Below, one piece after another: positions 1 to 10,280 of a stretch of 64,000 nt of DNA. The notes under the pieces are model-generated. The model was not told where the DNA came from. It did not search any database and saw only the letters and a program-made list of their open reading frames with translations. This stretch comes from an uncultured Hymenobacter sp. GTDB taxonomy: Bacteria > Bacteroidota > Bacteroidia > Cytophagales > Hymenobacteraceae. How positions within the stretch are numbered: position 1 is the first letter of the stretch; the number at the start of each line of letters is the position of its first letter. The DNA lies in contig CAJYVK010000344.1 of NCBI GenBank assembly GCA_913778455.1, forward strand, positions 20,971 to 84,970. Reading direction: 5' to 3'. The position numbers and the translations under genes are program-made.

Positions 1-386
1 GACTTGCTCAGCTCGCTGATAAACTCGCACTTGCGGTCGTGGTTGAGGTCGATGCTGCCATCCGACACCTCGGCGTATTCCAGGCCGAACTTGTCGAGTA
101 GCCGGCGGTAGTCGTCGAACTGATTACGGATGATAAACGCCTCGAACAGCGTGCCACCCAGGTACACCGGGATGCCCGCCTCACGGTAGATGTCCAGCTT
201 CCGTTGCAGATTAGGCACCACAAACGAGGTGGCCCAGCCCAGCTTGACGATGTCGGTATAGGGAGCACCTACCTCCAGAAAGTCTTCAACCTCGCGTAGG
301 CTGAGGCCCTTGTCCATCATCATGGTAAAGCCTTGCTCACGAGGCTTTTGGGTGCGTTCGGGAAGCTGAGAAAGCGAATAGTTCAT
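1..386 (-). CDS. Phosphosulfolactate synthase (ComA)-like protein, partial (runs off the left edge)
   Basis: Reverse-strand translation from ATG at 386: MNYSLSQLPERTQKPREQGFTMMMDKGLSLREVEDFLEVGAPYTDIVKLGWATSFVVPNLQRKLDIYREAGIPVYLGGTLFEAFIIRNQFDDY; the DIVKLGW...T and GGTLFE motifs are ComA-like. Confidence 0.75.
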   Translation of the reverse strand, partial: MNYSLSQLPERTQKPREQGFTMMMDKGLSLREVEDFLEVGAPYTDIVKLGWATSFVVPNLQRKLDIYREAGIPVYLGGTLFEAFIIRNQFDDYRRLLDKFGLEYAEVSDGSIDLNHDRKCEFISELSK

Positions 387-421
387 GCGTGGTAAAGCAG
401 GCACCGGCCCGCCGAATGAGA

Positions 422-454
422 GACAAAAAAACTGCCCGCCGGAAAGGCGGGCAG
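422..454 (-). terminator. Rho-independent terminator of the TPR gene
   Basis: ctgcccgcc...ggcgggcag stem followed by a T run when read on the minus strand. Confidence 0.7.
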
Positions 455-502
455 GTACAAAATTAGGACATAAAGCAAAAGCTGGGGCCAGCTACCGCCC
501 CG

Positions 503-1915
503 CTACTTGCGAAACTGGTCGATGAGCCGTTGCAAGGCGGGCTGCTTTTCCAGCTCGGGAAAGTAGTCGAACAGCAGCGAGTGCTGCTCGTAGTTGAGCG
601 TGAGCGCCGTTTCCAGCTCCTGGTAGGCTTCGCGCAGGCGGCCGGCGGCCAGCAGGTAGGCGCACAGCATGTAGTGAAAGTGCGCCTCGTGCGGGTGCAG
701 CTCCACAGCATGCCGAAGCAGGTCCACAGCTTCAACGTAATGCCCCTGCTCGTAGAGAATGGCGCTCCAGCTAACCCAGCCGGTGGCGTCTTCGGGCGCT
801 ACCTCGGTAGCCTTTTCGTAGGCTTCGATGGCGCTCACCACGTTACCCACTTGGTTTTCGGCCGCGCCCAGGGCCGACCAATACTCGCCGCTCTCGCCGT
901 AGAGCTGCACCGCCTTGCGGAAAAAGTGCAGCGCCTCAAACGGCCGCTCCTGCTCTTGCAGCAACACCCCCTGGCCAAACCATGCCTCGTCCATGTCGGG
1001 GTTGATTTCGAGAGCCTTGCGGTAGTAAATACGGGCCTGCTCCCAGTTGCGTAGCTTCTCGTAGCACTCGCCGATGTTGCACAGGGCTTCGTCGGTAGGC
1101 TCGCCTAGCGGATGGCTCAGCTCAAATTCGCCGATGGCCCGCTGGTACTGCTGCTGGCACACGAAGGTATCGGCCAGCCAGTGGTGGGCATCGTAAAAAT
1201 TGGCGTCGATCACGATGGCGTAGTCGAAGGCATCGGCCGCCTTGTCGTAATTCTCCCGCCGGTAGTAGTACTGGCCCAGATTGTACCAGGCTACCGCCGA
1301 ATACGGGTCGTCGTCGGTGAAGCGCTGAAAAAACTCTTCGTGCTCGGGCAGGCGGTTGCTTACCTCCAGGCAGTTTAATAGCTCCTGCACCGTCGTTTCG
1401 TTGTCGGGGTGCAGGCGCAGGCTGTGCTTGTAGTGCTTGGCGGCGCTCTTGTATTTCTGCCAGCTCTGGTAAGCCAGGCCGAGGTTGAAGTGGATGTCCT
1501 CGCGGTCGGCGTTGTTCTCTAAGGCCGACTGGAAGTAGCGCACGGCTTCCTCAAACTGGCCGCGCTGGGTGGCGATAATGCCCCGCGTCACGGCCACGTC
1601 GGCGTTGTCGGGGTCGAGGCTGGCCACGTTGGCAATCTGGCGCTCAGCCTCGGCGTAGTCGCCGCGCATGGCCGAAATCTGCGCCCGGTCGATAAGTAGC
1701 TCGGTCGAAAAAGGGTACTGGTTGAGCGCAGCTTCGCAGGCCTGCTGGGCCTTGTCGAAGGCGGCCGAGGTCACGTAGTGGTCAATAATAATTTCAAACT
1801 CCTCTAAGTCAAAAAATGCGGCCTCGTTGTTGGCAAGCATTCGCTCGTAGCGCCGCACAGTGTCCTGCGCGGCCCGGGGATCATCAAATGGTTCGTTCAT
1901 GCGCATAATGGTCAC
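503..1915 (-). CDS. Tetratricopeptide repeat protein
   Basis: 470-aa ORF with many TPR units (e.g. AWYNLGQYYYRRENYDKAADAFDYAIVID). Confidence 0.9.
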   Translation of the reverse strand: MTIMRMNEPFDDPRAAQDTVRRYERMLANNEAAFFDLEEFEIIIDHYVTSAAFDKAQQACEAALNQYPFSTELLIDRAQISAMRGDYAEAERQIANVASLDPDNADVAVTRGIIATQRGQFEEAVRYFQSALENNADREDIHFNLGLAYQSWQKYKSAAKHYKHSLRLHPDNETTVQELLNCLEVSNRLPEHEEFFQRFTDDDPYSAVAWYNLGQYYYRRENYDKAADAFDYAIVIDANFYDAHHWLADTFVCQQQYQRAIGEFELSHPLGEPTDEALCNIGECYEKLRNWEQARIYYRKALEINPDMDEAWFGQGVLLQEQERPFEALHFFRKAVQLYGESGEYWSALGAAENQVGNVVSAIEAYEKATEVAPEDATGWVSWSAILYEQGHYVEAVDLLRHAVELHPHEAHFHYMLCAYLLAAGRLREAYQELETALTLNYEQHSLLFDYFPELEKQPALQRLIDQFRK

Positions 1916-2050
1916 GAAATATAACGAATAGCCTGGCCAATAGCAAGCTGCCGACTTGGTAGTAGAAACGGGCCGTCGGTGCTGGCCGCGTTACCCGAAA
2001 AACTGATTCCAAATGGCCGGCTTGCTGCTGACTGCGCTATTCGCCATTCG

Positions 2051-3073
2051 TCAGGATATAACCGAGGGGGAAGCGGTCCGGTTCGTTTTAGTGGCCTGAG
2101 CCAGCCAGGCGATAGTGTCGGAAAGAGGGCGGAAGGAAAGGCCGGTGGCCCGCTCGGCGCGGCGGGCATCGTAGCGCACCGGCTGGCGGCCCGCCCGGGC
2201 CGTGTCGCGGGTGATGAGCGGCCGGGCACCGGTGAGCAGCGAGCGCCCGTGCTCCAGGCGCCAGATGACTTCGGCGGCCCAGTTAGGCACGGCCACCGAG
2301 GGCGGCCGCTTGCCCAGCGCCGTAGCCAGCTGGCCCAGAAAATCACCCAACGGGCAGAGCCCACCGTTGAGAATGTAGCGGGCGGAGGCCAGTTCGGGCA
2401 GGTCGAGGGTAAGGCGCAGTAGGTGCGCTACCACGTCGCGTACGTCCACGAAATTGAGCAGGCCCCGGGTGTAGAAATAGTGCTCGTCGTAGGCATAGCG
2501 CACGAGGCGGGTGCTGCTGCGCTGCCAGTCGCCCGGCCCCAGCACGATCGACGGATTGACGATGACGGCCGACAAGCCTTCGGCTACGCCGCGCCACACT
2601 TCCAGCTCGGCCAGGTACTTGCTGGTGGCGTAGGCCGGGTGGCTGGCCCCCAGGTCCCAGGTGGCGGTTTCGTCGAGCAGGCGGGGCTCGGGGCTGGGCG
2701 CCTCGTCGGTAACGGGAGGCTGGCCCAGCGCGGCTACCGACGACACGTAACCCAGCCGAATGCCGGGACGCAATAGGCAGGCATCCACGATGGTAGCGGT
2801 ACCCTCCACGTTTACTTGCAAGAGCGCATCCTCGTCCTGCGGGGCGTACGACACCAGGCCGGCGCAATGCAGCACGTGCGTTACGTCGGGCGTGAGGGCG
2901 GTTTCGAGCAGGGTGCTGTCGAGCAAATCACCCTGCACCCAGTCGATGCCAGCGGGGGCCGCTATGGGTGGGGCCTGGCCCCGGTAAAGGGCCCGCACGG
3001 CCAGCCCCCGGGTCCGCAGCTCTTGCAGCACAAAGGAGCCGATGAGGCCCGTTCCGCCCGTTACGAAAATCAT
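2051..3073 (-). CDS. NAD-dependent epimerase/dehydratase family protein
   Basis: N-terminal MIFVTGGTGLIGSFVLQEL Rossmann motif; YATSKYLAE (YxxxK). Confidence 0.9.
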   Translation of the reverse strand: MIFVTGGTGLIGSFVLQELRTRGLAVRALYRGQAPPIAAPAGIDWVQGDLLDSTLLETALTPDVTHVLHCAGLVSYAPQDEDALLQVNVEGTATIVDACLLRPGIRLGYVSSVAALGQPPVTDEAPSPEPRLLDETATWDLGASHPAYATSKYLAELEVWRGVAEGLSAVIVNPSIVLGPGDWQRSSTRLVRYAYDEHYFYTRGLLNFVDVRDVVAHLLRLTLDLPELASARYILNGGLCPLGDFLGQLATALGKRPPSVAVPNWAAEVIWRLEHGRSLLTGARPLITRDTARAGRQPVRYDARRAERATGLSFRPLSDTIAWLAQATKTNRTASPSVIS

Positions 3074-3111
3074 AGCGTTGAAAAGTGCGCTGGTTAGGGC
3101 TCGCGGCCCGG

Positions 3112-3888
3112 TTACAGCGTTTTATTGAGGAGGGGCAGGGCCATCAGCTTCCGAAAATAAGCCGATTTTACCGTCTTGGAAGCTAGCGCGGCCGTGTGGC
3201 GGAGGTGGTGGGTATCGGTGCCGACGAAGTCAACCAAGCCGCCGTCAATCAGCTTCTCGGCCACGTGGCGAGCCCCCGGCGAATAGTAACCCGCTAGGGA
3301 GTTGAGATTGAGCTGCAGCAGCACGCCGTAGTCCTGGCGCAGCTTCTCAATCTCGGTAAAGCGATTGTAGAAATACACGTAGCGCTCGGGGTGGGCCAGT
3401 ACCACGCGGTAGCCTGCCGCTTGCAGGTCGAAGATGGTGCCGGTGAGGTTGAGCGGCTCGTTGAGGTAAGAGGTCTCGATGAGCAGGTAGCGCTGCTCGC
3501 CGCCAAAGGTGAGCAGCTCGGTACCATCGGCCAGCTTGCGGCCCAGCCACTCGTCGAGGTAGTACTCGGCGGCGCACTCCAGGGTCACGTCGGCCAGGCC
3601 CGCCTCGGCGGCGGCGGCCCGTAGCGTAGCCAGGGCCGCCCGCACGCCCTCGGGCGTATTCTTATAAAAGTCGCCCATGATGTGGGGCGTCATCACCAGC
3701 TTCGTGAAGCCCAGCGCGCGTAGCTCGCGTAGCAGGTCGAGGCTGTGGGCTACCGTTTCGGCGCCGTCGTCGAGGCCCGGCAGCAGGTGCGAGTGCATGT
3801 CGGTCACCAGCCCCGCCAAGGGCTGCTCCGGCGGCGGGCTGTCGGCCGCCGTCTTGTTTCCCATCAACCGCTGCCAGAAGCCTGCCAT
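3112..3888 (-). CDS. CpsB/YwqE-like tyrosine-protein phosphatase (PHP family)
   Basis: DMHSHLLPGLDDGAET motif; sits next to the BY-kinase gene. Confidence 0.85.
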   Translation of the reverse strand: MAGFWQRLMGNKTAADSPPPEQPLAGLVTDMHSHLLPGLDDGAETVAHSLDLLRELRALGFTKLVMTPHIMGDFYKNTPEGVRAALATLRAAAAEAGLADVTLECAAEYYLDEWLGRKLADGTELLTFGGEQRYLLIETSYLNEPLNLTGTIFDLQAAGYRVVLAHPERYVYFYNRFTEIEKLRQDYGVLLQLNLNSLAGYYSPGARHVAEKLIDGGLVDFVGTDTHHLRHTAALASKTVKSAYFRKLMALPLLNKTL

Positions 3889-3894
3889 ACGCTA

Positions 3895-6411
3895 TTAGCT
3901 GAAAAAGCCTTTTACCCGCTCGATAAACGTTGGCTTCTTCACGGGCTCTTCGTAGTAGCCCATGCCGTTGCCGTAGCTGCCGTAGCCATACCCGTAGCCG
4001 TAACCGTAGCCATACCCGTAGCCATACGAGCCCTCGGCCTTGGCGTCGTTGAGGATGGTACACATGCGCGTAAACTGGTTGTTGCGCAGCAGGCGGTTCA
4101 TGTTCTTCAGGAAAGCCTTACGCGAGTAGTTGGCCCGCACGATGTAAATCGGCACGTCGGCCTTGCGCATGATGAGAATACCATCGGTAACCAGGCCCAC
4201 GGGCGGCGTATCGATGAGGATGACATCGTAGGTGCGGTACAGCTCCTCCAGCATCTTATCGAAGCGCGGGTGCAGAATCAGCTCCGAGGGATTGGGTGGG
4301 GTAGGGCCCGCCGAGATAAAGTCCAGCGACTCAATGGTGGAGTGCTGAATGCACTCGCTCACCGAGTGCCGGTCGATGAGAATAGTGCTGATGCCGCGTA
4401 CGTTCTCGGCCCCGAAAGCCAGGTTTACCTTCGGCTTGCGCATGTCTAGGTCGAGAATGATCACCCGCTGGCCCGACAGCGCGATGATGCCGCCCAGGTT
4501 GACGGTGACGAACGTCTTGCCCTCGCCCGAGATAGTGGACGTAACCGAAATCAGGCGCTTCTTATTCGAGGGGCTGATAAAATCCAGGTTGGTTCGAATC
4601 GAGCGAATGGCCTCCGATACCGACGACTTGGGGTTCTTATCCACCACCAGCCGCGAGACGTTGAGCTTTTCTTTCTCGTAGGTCGGAATGACGCCCAGTA
4701 CCGAAGCCTTGCTATTGCGCTCCAGCTCACCCACGCTCGTTACCGTGTTGTGCATGAAGTAGCGCGTGGCAATCAGGCCCAGGCTGAGTAGCAGGCCACC
4801 CGCCAGCCCGATGGCGTACACGAGCGGCCGTACCGGCGAGATGGGGGCGTCGGGCGCGTAGGCCGGGGATAGAATCTGGAAGTCGGCCGTGGTGCCGGCA
4901 TTCTTGATGTTGTACTCGACCTTCTTTTCCAGTAGGTTTTGGTAGGTCGCGCTGTACAGCTCCAGCGGCCGCTTCAAGCGCTCCAACTCGGTTTCCTTAC
5001 CGGGTAATGCTTGCAGCTCTCCGCGGAGCTGGCCCTGCTGGCTATTGAGCAGCCCGAGCTGGTTGCGCAGTTGGATCTGCGCCTGCTGGATTTGGCGTTG
5101 CAGCGTAGCCTGAGCAAATGCCACCTGCGCCTGGGGCTGCTTCACGGCTTCCGTCACATCCTGGTACGAGCGCCGGATGCGGCGTAGATTTTGTTGCAGA
5201 TTATTTAGATCCTCAAGCGAGCGCGAGATATTCGGGTCGTTGATGATGGTTAAACTCGGAATGGATTGCGCTACGGTTACGTCGTCGTTGGGCGTCAGGC
5301 GCTCCTGGCGGGCCAGATGCGCCACCTCGTTGAGCAGCGTCAGCTTCTGCTCCAGGTCGGTACGCTCCTTGTCGATGGCAGCTATCTTCGCCGTGATCGT
5401 ACTCAGCTCGCCCTTTGCATCATACGTGCCGTTGAGCTGCACAAACTGCTTGAGATTATCTTCGGCCTTAGCCAGGCTGTTACCCGTTTCACGGAGCTGC
5501 TGATCGAGGTAAGCGAGCGCCTTCTCCGTCGATTCCTGCTTACGGGCCACCTTCGCATCGCGGTAAACGCTGTCCAGCGCATTCACTAGCCGCTGGGCCT
5601 TCTGGCGGTTATAATCTTGAAACGAGATTTGCAGCGTGTTGGCGCTGGCGTTGAGTATTTCGGCCGTTAGGTTCTTGTCCAGATAGCCGTTGATGGTGTT
5701 GTCATCCAGAATAACGAAATGATAGGCCACATCCGGCGTGCCGGTACCCCCTCCTGCGGAAGCCAGCAGCCGCAGGTGAATGCCGGGTAACTGCACCGGC
5801 TGGCCTAGCTTATAGGTGCCGCCGAGGGTTTCGCTGCCCGTCGTTACGCTCAAACGGTAGGTATTCGCGTTTATGTAGGTGACGTTGAACTTGCGATTGT
5901 AGTACGCCTGGTCGCTGATGGTGTACTCAACCTGAAACGGGGAGGTGCCAAACAGCTCCGTTTCTAGGACCGTGCCTTGCGAGTAATAGTTGACGTCCAG
6001 CGGTACTACCTGCTTGAGTTTTTTGTAGGTAAGCCCCGACTTTATCAGCTCTACCTCGCCGGCCAACTGCGCTGCTCCCCGGTTGCCGGGTTCGTTGCCC
6101 CCGCCCGCTATCGCTCCCAGGCCGATGGTGCTGGCATCGCTACGCTCATCAATTTTCAGTACTGAGGTAGCCTTGTATACAGGCTTGGTATAGCGTAGAT
6201 ACGTCCAGGAGCCGGTAAGCCCTAGCAACAAGAGCAGCAGCGCCCAGGGGAGGCTTTTTCGGGCTACTAGTACGAGGGTAGCCAGGTCGAAGCTGCTTTC
6301 GCCGTCCGAGTCATTTTCCCCAGAGCTACCGCTCGCGGGTGCGGTTGCTTCTGTTCCGGTGGTGGTGCGCCGGATGAGCTCTTCCAGCTCCGCGTTTTCG
6401 CTTAATGCCAT
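3895..6411 (-). CDS. Polysaccharide biosynthesis tyrosine autokinase (Wzc/BY-kinase family)
   Basis: Wzz-like N-terminal domain, ISGEGKTFVTVNLG Walker A, VIILDLDMRKPK Walker A', C-terminal Tyr-rich cluster. Confidence 0.92.
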   Translation of the reverse strand: MALSENAELEELIRRTTTGTEATAPASGSSGENDSDGESSFDLATLVLVARKSLPWALLLLLLGLTGSWTYLRYTKPVYKATSVLKIDERSDASTIGLGAIAGGGNEPGNRGAAQLAGEVELIKSGLTYKKLKQVVPLDVNYYSQGTVLETELFGTSPFQVEYTISDQAYYNRKFNVTYINANTYRLSVTTGSETLGGTYKLGQPVQLPGIHLRLLASAGGGTGTPDVAYHFVILDDNTINGYLDKNLTAEILNASANTLQISFQDYNRQKAQRLVNALDSVYRDAKVARKQESTEKALAYLDQQLRETGNSLAKAEDNLKQFVQLNGTYDAKGELSTITAKIAAIDKERTDLEQKLTLLNEVAHLARQERLTPNDDVTVAQSIPSLTIINDPNISRSLEDLNNLQQNLRRIRRSYQDVTEAVKQPQAQVAFAQATLQRQIQQAQIQLRNQLGLLNSQQGQLRGELQALPGKETELERLKRPLELYSATYQNLLEKKVEYNIKNAGTTADFQILSPAYAPDAPISPVRPLVYAIGLAGGLLLSLGLIATRYFMHNTVTSVGELERNSKASVLGVIPTYEKEKLNVSRLVVDKNPKSSVSEAIRSIRTNLDFISPSNKKRLISVTSTISGEGKTFVTVNLGGIIALSGQRVIILDLDMRKPKVNLAFGAENVRGISTILIDRHSVSECIQHSTIESLDFISAGPTPPNPSELILHPRFDKMLEELYRTYDVILIDTPPVGLVTDGILIMRKADVPIYIVRANYSRKAFLKNMNRLLRNNQFTRMCTILNDAKAEGSYGYGYGYGYGYGYGYGSYGNGMGYYEEPVKKPTFIERVKGFFS
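3955..4030 (-). repeat. Hexanucleotide-type tandem repeat encoding the (YG)n tail of the BY-kinase
   Basis: Repeating (c/a)cgtagcc-ata units; translates as SYGYGYGYGYGYGYGYGSYGNGMGYY. Confidence 0.85.
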
Positions 6412-6449
6412 AATTTCAATCCCTGGCTAAATGCGCATGAATAAATGCT

Positions 6450-7376
6450 CTAACGTCTTAAAATGCTTATTGTAAAGCCCAGTACGCTAACTAGCGCAGT
6501 AGAGAGCGACAGCACCGGCCCGGCATCAGCTAAGGCATCGAGGAAGGGGCGGCGCACTGGCTGGATGTAGATAATATCATTGGGCTCTATTTGCAGGTTG
6601 CCCCGCCGCATTCCCTCTAACGTGTTGAGATTGATGAATTGTACCTGCGGATTCTTTAAATCGCCCCGGATGATGCGAATGTTGTCAATGCGCCCGCCGT
6701 TGCGCGCGATACCCGTGCTACCACCCGCTGCGCCCCCGTCCGGCCCCCCAGCCAAGGCCAGTACTTCCAACAGGTTCATATTATCGTTGGCCAGGTTGAT
6801 GACCACCCCGCCCGGTGCACCCAGGATGACCACGCGGTTGTTGCTTACTGCCGTCTTGACGAACGTTCCTTTGTAAAACTCGGTGTAGCGTACGCCCAAG
6901 ACACTGTCGGCCTGCACCAAGGTGAGACCCTGGAGATATACCCGATTTACCAGCGGTAAGCGCACCGTACCGTCGGCCTGGACTTCGTACTGGATTGTCC
7001 CGGGGGCACCGGTAGTGCTTGTGCCGCCGCCTGTGCTGCGGCCGGCGGCCGTCGCGATGGTAGAGCCCGTAGCGCCTGCTCCCGAGCCCAGGCGCAATTC
7101 TCCGTTGGGGTCAACAATTTTCTCGCCGTTATTGGTGAAAATCTGGAGGGTGAGGTGGTCGTTGGGGTGAATGGTGTAATTGCGGGCCGTCCGGTTTACC
7201 GCCCGTCGCAGCTTTGCGGTGTCTACTACTCCATCGGGCCCCTTGGTGAGTTGAAACATCGTGCGCTGGTTGTAATACCGGCTGGTAGCACACGAAGACA
7301 GCAGGCAAAGTACTGGCAGGGCCAGCAGCCACAGCCGCCGGAGCGCACAGGACGAAAGCAGATTGGAGAAGGCCAA
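6450..7376 (-). CDS. Polysaccharide export protein (Wza/SLBB family)
   Basis: Lipoprotein signal (LLSSCATS), NYTIHPNDHLTLQIF, IEPNDIIYIQP. Confidence 0.85.
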   Translation of the reverse strand: MAFSNLLSSCALRRLWLLALPVLCLLSSCATSRYYNQRTMFQLTKGPDGVVDTAKLRRAVNRTARNYTIHPNDHLTLQIFTNNGEKIVDPNGELRLGSGAGATGSTIATAAGRSTGGGTSTTGAPGTIQYEVQADGTVRLPLVNRVYLQGLTLVQADSVLGVRYTEFYKGTFVKTAVSNNRVVILGAPGGVVINLANDNMNLLEVLALAGGPDGGAAGGSTGIARNGGRIDNIRIIRGDLKNPQVQFINLNTLEGMRRGNLQIEPNDIIYIQPVRRPFLDALADAGPVLSLSTALVSVLGFTISILRR

Positions 7377-7534
7377 AAGAGAGGTTATTCAGCCGAGGGT
7401 AGCCCGCGCAGAGGTGCTGGGTCACAACCTCGAAAGGTAAAAAATGCCTCAAAAGTAACGCCGTTCCCGTAGGCTTTCAAAAACTCGGCCGCTGCCTCCG
7501 CCGTTGGCTCACCTGTTTAACCCGCTCAAAATCG

Positions 7535-7542
7535 TATTTTTG
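7535..7542 (+). promoter_or_regulatory. Bacteroidota -7 element upstream of the acyl-CoA dehydrogenase gene
   Basis: tatttttg matches TAnnTTTG about 60 bp upstream of the start. Confidence 0.45.
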
Positions 7543-7603
7543 TAGCGGCCGCTCAAGCGGCCGTCATTCTCTCCCTCCCCATCCCACCCATTTTCAGAGT
7601 TAT

Positions 7604-8752
7604 ATGGAAGCTACCCTAGCGACCGAAAACCAAACCATGATTGCGCAGATGGTGCGCGATTTTGGTCACCAGCACATCAAGCCGCACATGATGCGCTGGG
7701 ACAATACCCAGGAATTTCCCCGCGACCTCTTTCGCCAGCTCGGCGAGCTCGGCCTCATGGGTGTACTTGTGCCGCAGGAGTACGGCGGCTCGGGTTTCGG
7801 CTACCAGGAATACGTAACGGCCATTGCTGAGCTCGCTAAAATTGACGGGAGCATTGGCTTGAGCATGGCAGCTCATAACTCGCTTTGCACTGGGCATATT
7901 CTCCAGCACGCGTCGGAGGCGCAGAAGCACAAGTACCTGCCCCGGCTGGCCTCGGGCGAGTGGCTGGGGGCCTGGGGCCTCACCGAGCCCAACACCGGCT
8001 CTGATGCCGGCAACATGCGCACCACGGCCGTGCTCGACGCCGATGGTGAGCATTACGTGCTCAACGGGGCTAAAAACTTCATCACTCACGGCAAGAGCGG
8101 CGACGTGGCCGTGGTAATTGCCCGCACCGGTGAGGTCGGCGACTCGCACGGCATGACGGCCTTCATCGTGGAGCGCGGTACGCCGGGCTTTGCCGGCGGC
8201 CGCAAGGAAGACAAGCTGGGTATGCGGGCTTCCGAAACCACCGAGATGATTTTCACCGACTGTCGCGTGCCGGTCGAAAACGTGATCGGCAAAGTCGGCG
8301 AAGGCTTCGTGCAAAGCCTGAAAGTGCTCGACGGTGGCCGCATCAGCATCGCGGCGCTCAGCTTGGGCATCGCTCAAGGGGCCTACGAGGCGGCATTGCA
8401 GTACAGTAAGGAGCGGCAGCAGTTCAACCAGCCCATCAGCAATTTCCAGGGCATTTCCTTCAAGCTGGCCGATATGGCCACCGAGATTGAGGCGGCCAGC
8501 CTGCTCACCTACCGCGCCGCCGCCATGAAGGACCGGGGCGAAAACGTGAACCTCGAATCGGCCATGGCCAAGCTCTACGCCTCCGAGGTGAGCGTGCGCG
8601 TGGCCAACGAGGGCGTGCAAATCTTCGGTGGCTACGGCTATACCAAAGATTACCCCGCCGAGAAGTACTACCGCGACGCCAAGCTCTGCACCATCGGCGA
8701 GGGCACGAGCGAGATTCAAAAGCTCGTCATCGCCCGCGCCCTGCTCAAGTAG
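7604..8752 (+). CDS. Acyl-CoA dehydrogenase
   Basis: Full-length 382 aa; [42 protein letters not shown]. Confidence 0.95.
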   Translation: MEATLATENQTMIAQMVRDFGHQHIKPHMMRWDNTQEFPRDLFRQLGELGLMGVLVPQEYGGSGFGYQEYVTAIAELAKIDGSIGLSMAAHNSLCTGHILQHASEAQKHKYLPRLASGEWLGAWGLTEPNTGSDAGNMRTTAVLDADGEHYVLNGAKNFITHGKSGDVAVVIARTGEVGDSHGMTAFIVERGTPGFAGGRKEDKLGMRASETTEMIFTDCRVPVENVIGKVGEGFVQSLKVLDGGRISIAALSLGIAQGAYEAALQYSKERQQFNQPISNFQGISFKLADMATEIEAASLLTYRAAAMKDRGENVNLESAMAKLYASEVSVRVANEGVQIFGGYGYTKDYPAEKYYRDAKLCTIGEGTSEIQKLVIARALLK

Positions 8753-8864
8753 CGGCAGTAGCCACCCAACTTTTCAAAACCGGATTTCACCGGTTTTGCG
8801 GCTGGCCCGCCAACCCAACCTAACGGGTTGATGGCGAATAGTCCACAAAATCGGTGAAATCCAT

Positions 8865-8894
8865 TTGAATCCCCGAAATCCGTCATTATCTTTG
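8865..8894 (+). promoter_or_regulatory. Bacteroidota primary-sigma promoter of rpsU
   Basis: TTG (8865-8867), 19-bp spacer, TATCTTTG-type element ta-tc-tttg (8887-8894). Confidence 0.75.
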
Positions 8895-8944
8895 CGGCCC
8901 GATTTACTCGGCTTCCCGTCGCGAAAGCATTCTCACTCCCCGAT

Positions 8945-9139
8945 ATGATTATCGTTCAAATCAAAGACAACGAAACCGTTGACCGTGCGCTGAAGCGCTT
9001 CAAAAAGAAATTCGAGCGCACCGGCGTGCTGAAAGAGCTGCGTCGCCGCACGTTCTTCCAGAAGCCGAGCATCACCAAGCGCAAGCTGAAGCAGAAAGCA
9101 GTTTACAAGCTGGCTACCTACGGCACCGAGAACGAATAG
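8945..9139 (+). CDS. rpsU: 30S ribosomal protein S21
   Basis: MIIVQIKDNETVDRALKRFKKKFERTGVLKELRRRTFFQKPS. Confidence 0.97.
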   Translation: MIIVQIKDNETVDRALKRFKKKFERTGVLKELRRRTFFQKPSITKRKLKQKAVYKLATYGTENE

Positions 9140-9297
9140 TCGTTCGGCCGTTTGCGTATCCTGGCTTCGCGAAGCCCGCCCGAGTACCAGTTGGTAGTTG
9201 GGCGGGCTTCTCGCGTTGAGGTATTTGGTGAATCACCTCCTACGCGCTACTTTGCCCGTCCGGTTGCCCGCTGGGCCTTCGCACCGGAGTTTTGCGC

Positions 9298-10182
9298 ATG
9301 GAAGAGTTTCTGGATTTTTTGCGGTACGAAAAGCGGCTAAGCCCGCACACGGTTATTTCGTATCAGACCGACCTGACGCAGTTTGCCGCCTACCTGCTGG
9401 CTGAGTACGAGCTGGCCGACCCCGCGCAGGCTACGCACCCACTCATCCGGGGCTGGGTGGTCAGCCTGATGGGGCAGGACCTGGACCCGCGCACCGTCAA
9501 TCGCAAAGTGGCCTGCCTGCGTTCGTACTACAAGTTTTTGCTGAGGGCGCACCGCGTGGAGGCCAATCCCATGCTGCGCATCAAGGCTCCGAAAATGGCC
9601 AAGAAGCTGCCCGAGTTCGTGCCCGAGGAATCGCTCAACCGGCTGCTCAATTCATTCGAGTTTGAGGATAACTTCGCCGGGATACGCGACCAACTGGTGC
9701 TCGAAACGCTGTACGGCACGGGTATTCGCCTTTCCGAGCTGCTGGGCATTACGGAAGCCGACATCGACAGCAGTGCCCGCACCGTGCGCGTGACGGGCAA
9801 GGGCAACAAGCAACGCATCGTGCCCCTGAATCCTTCGCTATTGCTCGTGCTGGAAAAATACCGGGCCAGCCGCGCGGCCGAATTTGGGCCAGCGGCGCCC
9901 GGCAGCCCGCTGCTGCGCACCGACAAAGGCGCCCCGCTGTATGAAAAGCTGGTGTACCGCACCGTCAAAAAATATTTGAGCCAGGTCTCGACCTCAACGG
10001 CGCATCAGCACCCGCACGCGTTGCGTCATGCCTTTGCTACTCACCTGCTTGGCAAAGGTGCCGACCTCAATGCGATCAAAGAGCTGCTGGGCCACGCCAG
10101 CCTGGCCGCCACGCAAGTGTACACGCACTTGTCCGTCGACCGCCTGAAATCCGTATTTGAGCAGGCCCACCCCCGGGCCTGA
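9298..10182 (+). CDS. Tyrosine recombinase XerC/XerD
   Basis: Phage-integrase fold; HPHALRHAFATHLLGKGADLNAIKELLGHASLAATQVYTHLS catalytic motifs; ATG at 9298. Confidence 0.93.
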   Translation: MEEFLDFLRYEKRLSPHTVISYQTDLTQFAAYLLAEYELADPAQATHPLIRGWVVSLMGQDLDPRTVNRKVACLRSYYKFLLRAHRVEANPMLRIKAPKMAKKLPEFVPEESLNRLLNSFEFEDNFAGIRDQLVLETLYGTGIRLSELLGITEADIDSSARTVRVTGKGNKQRIVPLNPSLLLVLEKYRASRAAEFGPAAPGSPLLRTDKGAPLYEKLVYRTVKKYLSQVSTSTAHQHPHALRHAFATHLLGKGADLNAIKELLGHASLAATQVYTHLSVDRLKSVFEQAHPRA

Positions 10183-10280
10183 ATTCAATACCGAATGCAG
10201 TAGCGAAGCGACGGAATCTTGGCTCCGTAGTTTCCGCGCTTCATTCTCAGTTTCCCATCCATTTCATTCCCCTTTTGCCC

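Noticed and set aside
7616-8719. 367-aa minus ORF opposite the acyl-CoA dehydrogenase
   Set aside because: Antisense shadow ORF.
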